DNA from: Lewinella sp. 4G2
GTDB lineage: Bacteria; Bacteroidota; Bacteroidia; Chitinophagales; Saprospiraceae
DNA: 64,000 nucleotides
NCBI RefSeq assembly: GCF_001625015.1
Contig: NZ_LVWJ02000014.1
Span: forward strand, 2,170,001-2,234,000
Direction of reading: 5' to 3'
Every line of letters begins with the position of its first letter. The first letter of the stretch is position 1. The notes under the pieces were generated by a model. The model worked only from the letters and a program-made list of their open reading frames with translations. It made no database searches and was not told the origin of the DNA. Positions 58,970 to 64,000 of this stretch are shown piece after piece. The position numbers and the translations under genes were made by a program.

Positions 58970-60166
58970 ATGCAACGAAACTTACTTAGCTCACTGAGCA
59001 CTTTGGCACTCTGTCTTTTCGGTTTCTCTTCCCTCTCCGCGCAATTTTGTGTTCAGGACGGTGACGATATCACTGGACCCGACGGTGGCCCCTGCGTCAA
59101 CACCGTTATCAGTGCCGTTCCCTTTCTTCGCATCAATCCGGATGCCCGGGGTGGGGCGATGGGAGATGCTGGCCTGGCCCTTTCGGCGGATGCCAACTCC
59201 CTCCACTACAACGCCAGCCGTTTGGCCTTTGCTAAGGAAGACGCCGCGCTTGGCGCCACGTATACGCCCTGGCTACAGGCCCTGGGCTTGAATGACGTCT
59301 ACCTCGCCTACGTCGGCGGCTACAAGAAACTGGATGAGTTCCAGGCCATCGGTGGCTCACTGCGCTACTTCAGCCTGGGTGATATTCAGTTTACCGACGT
59401 GAACGGTACCCCTACCATGACGGGCCGCCCGAACGAGTTCGAAGTTGCCCTGGCTTACACCCGGAAGCTCTCCGATCGTTTCTCCGCCAGCCTTACCGGT
59501 AAGTACATCAACTCCAACTTGGCTGCCGGCCAGGAAGTGGACGGAGTAGTGCTGGAGGCCGGTCAGGCTTTCGCCGCCGACCTGGGCTTTACTTACCGCA
59601 ACGAAGACACCAATAAGGGTGACGCGTTTGCCGTCGGTGCCGCCATCTCCAACATTGGTAATAAGATCTCTTACTCCAACGATACCATTCGCGACTTCCT
59701 CCCCGCTAACCTCGGTATTGGCGCAGCCTACACGTTCCGCCTCGATGAGTACAATGAGATCACCGTTACGGCGGAGACCAATAAACTGCTCGTTCCTACG
59801 CCCTGTAGCGTAGCGGGTGCTGACTGTGAGCAGGAGAACGAGCGCCTGAACGACCAATCTCCCGTCTCTTCCATCTTCTCTTCCTTTAGCGATGCGCCCG
59901 AAGGTTTCAGCGAAGAGTTGCGCGAGTTCACCTTCAGCGCTGGTGCAGAATACTGGTACGATCAGCAATTTGCCGTGCGGGCCGGGTACTTCCACGAACA
60001 CAGCACGAAGGGTGGCCGGAAGTACATCACGGCTGGTCTTGGCCTGAAGTACAACATCTTTGGCCTCAACTTCAGCTACCTGGTGCCCACCAGCAATCAG
60101 CGTAACCCGCTCGATAATACCCTGCGCTTTTCGCTGCTGTTTGACTTTGGTGCGCAGTCCAAGTAA
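58970..60166 (+). CDS. porV: type IX secretion outer membrane protein PorV (LptO)
   Basis: 398 residues. Signal peptide (STLALCLFGFSSLSAQ), then a FadL-like beta-barrel: AVPFLRINPDARGGAMGDAGLALSADANSLHYNASRLAFA is the family's N-terminal signature, followed by LGATYTPWLQALGLNDVYLAYVGG and SLRYFSLGDIQFTDVNG. PorV shuttles T9SS cargo from the Sov channel to the PorU sortase on the surface. 398 residues is typical. A T9SS cargo protein is encoded directly downstream. Confidence 0.92.
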   Translation: MQRNLLSSLSTLALCLFGFSSLSAQFCVQDGDDITGPDGGPCVNTVISAVPFLRINPDARGGAMGDAGLALSADANSLHYNASRLAFAKEDAALGATYTPWLQALGLNDVYLAYVGGYKKLDEFQAIGGSLRYFSLGDIQFTDVNGTPTMTGRPNEFEVALAYTRKLSDRFSASLTGKYINSNLAAGQEVDGVVLEAGQAFAADLGFTYRNEDTNKGDAFAVGAAISNIGNKISYSNDTIRDFLPANLGIGAAYTFRLDEYNEITVTAETNKLLVPTPCSVAGADCEQENERLNDQSPVSSIFSSFSDAPEGFSEELREFTFSAGAEYWYDQQFAVRAGYFHEHSTKGGRKYITAGLGLKYNIFGLNFSYLVPTSNQRNPLDNTLRFSLLFDFGAQSK

Positions 60167-60310
60167 CACCAATTATAATTAGGACTTATATGTTAAAGGC
60201 CGCTCGCAATTAGCATTAGTCGCCTCATCACCCTAATATTACATATGTAAACGGAGCACTTGCACAATTTCGCTCCGCCAAAATTTTTTATAACTGGGGT
60301 TTAGTTCAGG

Positions 60311-60347
60311 GAAGGTGCGTCACTTGTGACGTGCCTTTCTTTTTTTT
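60311..60347 (+). terminator. terminator of porV
   Basis: AAGGTGCGTCAC pairs with GTGACGTGCCTT (two mismatches) around TT, then TCTTTTTTTT. Confidence 0.7.
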
Positions 60348-60361
60348 GGGAAGATAGATGT

Positions 60362-60379
60362 GGGCGCTGCCGCGGGTGC
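60362..60379 (+). repeat. dispersed 18-bp motif, copy 15 (intergenic)
   Basis: GGGCGCTGCCGCGGGTGC (G variant), 14 bases after the porV terminator and 116 bases before the next start. Confidence 0.85.
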
Positions 60380-60494
60380 GGAGAAAAGTGGACGGGCGAA
60401 CATCCACAGCGATAAATACTCGCGTGGCGTCCGTAAGCCTACACCACCAATCCTCCGCCTCGCCGTACCTTGGCGCACCACCAGCTTTTGCTAC

Positions 60495-62357
60495 ATGCCT
60501 GCTTCGACTTTGCGTCTTGTTATCCTCGTCATCTTCACCAGTTTCGCATACTGCGGGCTCAACGGCCAGTGCGAAAACCTTGGGGAAAACATCTTCACCG
60601 ACGGCGATTTTGGTTCGGGGACGGACAACGTAGTTCCGGTCGATCCCGGCATTGCTCCCGGCTTTACCTACCAGCCATTTCCTCCACCAAACGATGGTTT
60701 CTACACCATCACCAACAATACGGGTGGCCCGCGGTGGAACAGCATCTTTGGTACCTGGTCTCGCTTCCGCGACAACAGCAACGACCCCAACGGGTACATG
60801 ATGATCGTCAACGCGAACTTCACGCCGGGTAAGTTTTACGAGCAGCGCGTAGATGGCCTCTGCGAAAACACCGAATATCAATTTGCCGTCGACGTTCGAA
60901 ACGTTCTGGCACCGGGGCCTCCAGGACTTTTCCCCGACGTGGCCTTCCTTATCGATGGGGTGGTGCGGGATTCTACGGACAACGTTCCGCAGGATGGAGC
61001 CTGGCATACTTACGACCTAACTTTCAGCACAATGCCTGGGCAAACTTCAGTCTTGCTCACACTCGCTAATAATAATCCGGGTGGTTTGGGGAACGACTTA
61101 GCGATTGACAATATTTCCTTCCGCGCCTGCGGGCCACAGGCACAAATCGAAGGCGCCCGCACTACGGTGGATGCGTGTTTGGGTGGCGACCCACCAATTC
61201 TTATTTCTGAGATCATTGGTGACCAGTACCCCACGCCCGCCTTTCAGTGGCAACGCAGTCTGGACGGGGGGCTTACCTGGGAAGACATCCCCGGAGAGAA
61301 TTCGGACCGTTACCAAGCGCCCATGTTACCCGTGGGGCGGCACCCGTTTCGCTACCTGGTAGCGGCGGCACCTTCCAACATCAATAACAATAAATGCAGG
61401 GTTACTTCCACGATCGTGGAGGTGAACGTTCAACCTTTGGAGTTTACCATCATCGATACGATCTGCGCTGGTTTATCCTTTCCCGTTGGCAACTCTGCGT
61501 ACACTGAGAGTGGCGTTTATCGTGACGATCTGATCTCCTCGCTGGGGTGCGACAGCACCGTCATCACCCAATTGACGGTCGTGCCCGATCCGGGGTTGGT
61601 TCCCAATTTTCAGGTAAATGATACGCGTTGTTCTGACGTTACCGATGGTTCCGTTTTGCTGCTTGACGTTGCCGGCGCCGCCCCGCCATTCACTTTAACG
61701 TTCGATGATAAATTCGCTGCCGGACGCATCGATAGTCTTGCGCCCGGTCCGTATTCCTATTCCATCACTGATCGGTTTGGATGCGCTGCCGCAGGTGCGG
61801 TGGAAGTAGGATCACCCGCCCCATTCGTGGTGGACCTGGGCCCCGACCTGGAGGTCGAGCTCGGAGATGAAGTGGCCGTCTTTCCCAACTCAAACTATGG
61901 CATATCCTCCCTGACCTACAGCCCTCCCGTTCCAGGGTGCGAAATGGGTTGTGACGATCTCCTTTTTACGCCCACCTCCACCCTGAACCTGCGTTTACTC
62001 GCCCTAAGCGATACGGGGTGTGTGGCCGTAGATAGTCTGGAAATCGTGGTGGTGAAGAACCGGGAAGTGTACTTTCCCAACAGCTTTAGCCCGAACGGCG
62101 ACGGGGTGAACGATGACTTCGCTCCCTTCACCAGGGCTTCACGAATAGTGGCCGTGTCCTACCTGCGGGTGTTTGACCGCTGGGGCAGCCTCGTCTTCGA
62201 AGCCGAAAACATCCCCGCCAACGAATTGAGCGCGGGTTGGGATGGTAAGATCGGTGAAGAACTGGCGCCTCCGGGAAGCTACGTATACGCCTCGGAGGTC
62301 CTGTACGTGGACGGTGAAAGCCGCCGCTTCAGCGGGAGCCTGATGCTACTTCGCTAA
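60495..62357 (+). CDS. T9SS type B (gliding-motility C-terminal domain) secreted protein
   Basis: 620 residues from ATG 60495. Signal peptide (LRLVILVIFTSFAYCGLNGQ). N-terminal carbohydrate-binding-like domain (about 22-215) with NLGENIFTDGDFGSG, PNGYMMIVNA and LAIDNISFRACG, the pattern of jelly-roll domains in cell-surface proteins. Then an Ig-like/PKD-type part with FQWQRSLDGGLTWEDI and two SprB-like segments. The C-terminus, NREVYFPNSFSPNGDGVNDDF to GSYVYASEVLYVDGE, is the CHU_C type B sorting domain, so export is by T9SS, whose PorV is encoded just upstream. The dispersed motif encodes CAAAGA near residue 432. Confidence 0.85.
   Translation: MPASTLRLVILVIFTSFAYCGLNGQCENLGENIFTDGDFGSGTDNVVPVDPGIAPGFTYQPFPPPNDGFYTITNNTGGPRWNSIFGTWSRFRDNSNDPNGYMMIVNANFTPGKFYEQRVDGLCENTEYQFAVDVRNVLAPGPPGLFPDVAFLIDGVVRDSTDNVPQDGAWHTYDLTFSTMPGQTSVLLTLANNNPGGLGNDLAIDNISFRACGPQAQIEGARTTVDACLGGDPPILISEIIGDQYPTPAFQWQRSLDGGLTWEDIPGENSDRYQAPMLPVGRHPFRYLVAAAPSNINNNKCRVTSTIVEVNVQPLEFTIIDTICAGLSFPVGNSAYTESGVYRDDLISSLGCDSTVITQLTVVPDPGLVPNFQVNDTRCSDVTDGSVLLLDVAGAAPPFTLTFDDKFAAGRIDSLAPGPYSYSITDRFGCAAAGAVEVGSPAPFVVDLGPDLEVELGDEVAVFPNSNYGISSLTYSPPVPGCEMGCDDLLFTPTSTLNLRLLALSDTGCVAVDSLEIVVVKNREVYFPNSFSPNGDGVNDDFAPFTRASRIVAVSYLRVFDRWGSLVFEAENIPANELSAGWDGKIGEELAPPGSYVYASEVLYVDGESRRFSGSLMLLR
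61783..61798 (+). repeat. dispersed 18-bp motif, copy 16 (in CDS)
   Basis: GCGCTGCCGCAGGTGC, 16-base core, encoding AAAGA between two beta-domains of the secreted protein. Confidence 0.75.
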
Positions 62358-63850
62358 CGGCCGAGCCCATAATTGTGGCGGCTGATGATGACCCGCCCCG
62401 TCGTGGTTATATCCGCCGTCGTGGTGGAATCACTGATGGGCCAGGAGCGGAGGATGAAATCGGCCTCGGTGCTGTCCTGCACGACCGGAACCCCCGCCCG
62501 TAATAAAGCTGGAAGCGCCACGTCCGTTCCCTCGCCGGGGCTAATGTAGACGGGGAGTTTGACTTCCATTTTCTGAACGAGTTGCTCCGCCCACTGCCGC
62601 TCCGTTTCGAAGTAAGGGTACACCTGGACCCAGAAAAAGAGAATACTGAGTAGCCCGGCCAGTAGGGTGCCACCGAGGGCAAAATCACGCTTATCTCCGT
62701 AGAGGCCGATGACGCCCAGCAGGGAGAAGATCCAGTAGGCTGCTACCATTCCGAGGGCCGCGCGGAAGCCGGCGCCGGGGAAGGAAATACCACCAAACAA
62801 TAGGACGAAAAAAGCGCCGAGAAAGGCAAAAATGAGGTGAATAACGGCGCCTCCCCGCACCCAATCCTTCCAAGGGTAATTGGGCGCATTGAAGTACAAT
62901 TGCATCTGCTTACCCGCAAGAAGCGCCAGAACCAGGGGGAAAACGAGTGACTGGGTAAGCAGCGAGATGGCGAGGCCAGCGGCGAACAAACGCCCGGCCT
63001 GCTCTCCCCGGGCTACCTTATAAAAGAGGTCGCGCACCCCCGCCAAAAAGAATCCGAAGAGGGGAAGGAACCCAAGCGCGACGTATCCGATAAACTTAAG
63101 GTACGCCAGGGGCTGGCTCCCCCAAAACCAGTAGGAACGCACGCCCTGGTTGCCCTGAAGCAAGAGGATGACCAATGGCAAAGAGACCAAGATCATGGCG
63201 CTCAACCACTGCTTGCCTCCACCTAGGATGAACCGCGCCGCGACGATGGTCGCTACCCCAAATACCAAGGTTGAAATTGGCGCCGCCAGGCCGGCTACAA
63301 AAAGAAAGATTCCCGCCGGCAATAGATAATTGCGGCTTTTATCCGCACCCATTAGGAAGACGGTAAGCAGAAACCCGGTCTGGCCAAGTAGCGCCAGCGC
63401 ATCTGGCGTAGCGACTTTACCGAAGAAGGGGAGAAAGAGCGAAGCCCCCGCTGCCAACAGACCAAGTGCGATACCTGATTTACCAAACAGCCGGGAGCCG
63501 TATTTATAAGTGAAGTAGGCCGTCAGTAGCACGGCAACCGAACTCAGCAGGCGGGGGAACAACCAAACTGCTTGCGTACTCGCATCAATGGCCGACCCGT
63601 AGCCAAAGAGTTGGTAGTAAAGAAAAGAGAGCAAACTGTAGCCCCGGAGGTTGCTGAGGGCGTGGCCGAGCGAAAGGCTTTCCGCACCGGGCCAGGGGCT
63701 GATAACGTCGGTACGAATCAGGAGCGCAGCGAAGAAAAAGAAGGAACAGATCCACAAAAAGAACTGAAAGCGGGAGGAATAACCCACCGCTGATTCGGAT
63801 GTCTCCACGGTTGCCGGGGCCGGCTTCTTTTTGCGGTTCTTTTTGGGCAA
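62354..63850 (-). CDS. polytopic membrane protein, GT-C (ArnT-like) type
   Basis: 498 residues. A Lys-rich start (PKKNRKKKPAP) precedes ten or more helices. The first loop has LIRTDVISPWPGAESLSLG, where ArnT/PMT-type enzymes carry their catalytic acidic residue(s), and FPRLLSSVAVLLTAYFTYKYG resembles the next helices of this fold. The C-terminal domain is soluble (about 420-498). This suggests transfer of a sugar from a polyprenyl donor, but similarity is weak and the protein may lack activity. It overlaps the end of the convergent gene by four bases. Confidence 0.55.
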   Translation of the reverse strand: MPKKNRKKKPAPATVETSESAVGYSSRFQFFLWICSFFFFAALLIRTDVISPWPGAESLSLGHALSNLRGYSLLSFLYYQLFGYGSAIDASTQAVWLFPRLLSSVAVLLTAYFTYKYGSRLFGKSGIALGLLAAGASLFLPFFGKVATPDALALLGQTGFLLTVFLMGADKSRNYLLPAGIFLFVAGLAAPISTLVFGVATIVAARFILGGGKQWLSAMILVSLPLVILLLQGNQGVRSYWFWGSQPLAYLKFIGYVALGFLPLFGFFLAGVRDLFYKVARGEQAGRLFAAGLAISLLTQSLVFPLVLALLAGKQMQLYFNAPNYPWKDWVRGGAVIHLIFAFLGAFFVLLFGGISFPGAGFRAALGMVAAYWIFSLLGVIGLYGDKRDFALGGTLLAGLLSILFFWVQVYPYFETERQWAEQLVQKMEVKLPVYISPGEGTDVALPALLRAGVPVVQDSTEADFILRSWPISDSTTTADITTTGRVIISRHNYGLGR

Positions 63851-63942
63851 GGCCTGATACTTTAATGAGTCCTACTAATGCAAGCGCCGGGGTATTGTTG
63901 GCCGAGCACCCTCCTTAAATATAGGTAGGGTGCCGCTGGCAT

Positions 63943-64000
63943 TTACACACCTTCGTTCTTCTCCATGAACTCCTGGGCCAGGTTAAGGAAGTTGGTCGCC
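63943..64000 (-). CDS. C-terminal end of a gene entering from the right edge (partial)
   Basis: Minus strand frame open from the window end to a TAA (63945 to 63943), reading ATNFLNLAQEFMEKNEGV. It looks protein-like and lies on the same strand as the GT-C-like gene. Too short to name. Confidence 0.5.
   Translation of the reverse strand, partial: ATNFLNLAQEFMEKNEGV

Larger units (their letters stand above)
60167..60494. other. intergenic region after porV
   Basis: About 330 bases: AT-rich first half, the terminator at 60311, the dispersed motif at 60362 and a near-consensus TACCTTGG at about 60466 that may drive the next gene. No gene seen. Confidence 0.5.

Overview
The window comes from a GC-rich member of the Bacteroidota, most likely the Saprospiria (Lewinella/Neolewinella-like). 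This rests on a SusC/SusD/SusE polysaccharide-utilisation locus, the type IX secretion protein PorV, a gliding-motility/T9SS type B C-terminal domain, carboxynorspermidine decarboxylase, absence of obvious Shine-Dalgarno sites, and many promoters fitting the Bacteroidota consensus TAnnTTTG. The genus is an inference; no rRNA is present.

Layout. 1-15.7 kb is a surface-glycan region: two paralogous family-4 glycosyltransferases at its edges, a secreted DUF4838-like lipoprotein, a compact six-gene nonulosonic (legionaminic-type) acid operon (LegC, LegB, PglD/LegH, NeuB/LegI, NeuC/LegG, and a CBS-NTP transferase like PtmE), two more glycosyltransferases and an AspT/YidE-type transporter. 15.8-24.2 kb is mostly housekeeping and envelope: an ECF sigma factor, a trans-sulfuration PLP enzyme, MscS, a CNNM/CBS protein with LptC and a small membrane protein, a GNAT enzyme, NspC and an EamA exporter. 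24.3-33.2 kb holds an OmpH/Skp-like lipoprotein, the diadenylate cyclase CdaA, RNase E/G, a 30-residue AURKAIP1/COX24-type protein, a TPR protein, HU, a PhnP-like metallo-hydrolase and DnaN.

33.4-41.3 kb is a galactan-type utilisation locus: SusC, SusD, SusE/F and a GH53 endo-galactanase. The SusD carries an in-frame insertion of two SusE/F-like binding modules. 41.4-44.5 kb is cysC-cysD-cysN (sulfate activation to PAPS), closed by a strong terminator. 44.6-55.3 kb is a mixed set: CAP-domain lipoprotein, unknown lipoprotein, voltage-gated-type cation channel with a zinc ribbon, YihY/BrkB, a degenerate glucosaminidase-like protein behind a palindromic promoter, a phosphopantetheinyl transferase, WD40, PepSY, HExxH and DUF1328 proteins, a baeRF protein and tRNA-Thr(CGU). 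55.7-64 kb has PrfC, arginine deiminase, PorV, a T9SS type B cargo protein and a GT-C-like membrane protein.

The most unusual property is a dispersed 18-bp motif, GGGCGCTGCCGCAGGTGC, found about 16 times on both strands, half of them in the small non-coding fraction and the rest inside genes. In addition, several intergenic spacers consist of one short word repeated in both orientations, with perfect 16-17 bp inverted repeats. No CRISPR array, prophage, transposase or recognisable defence system was seen.
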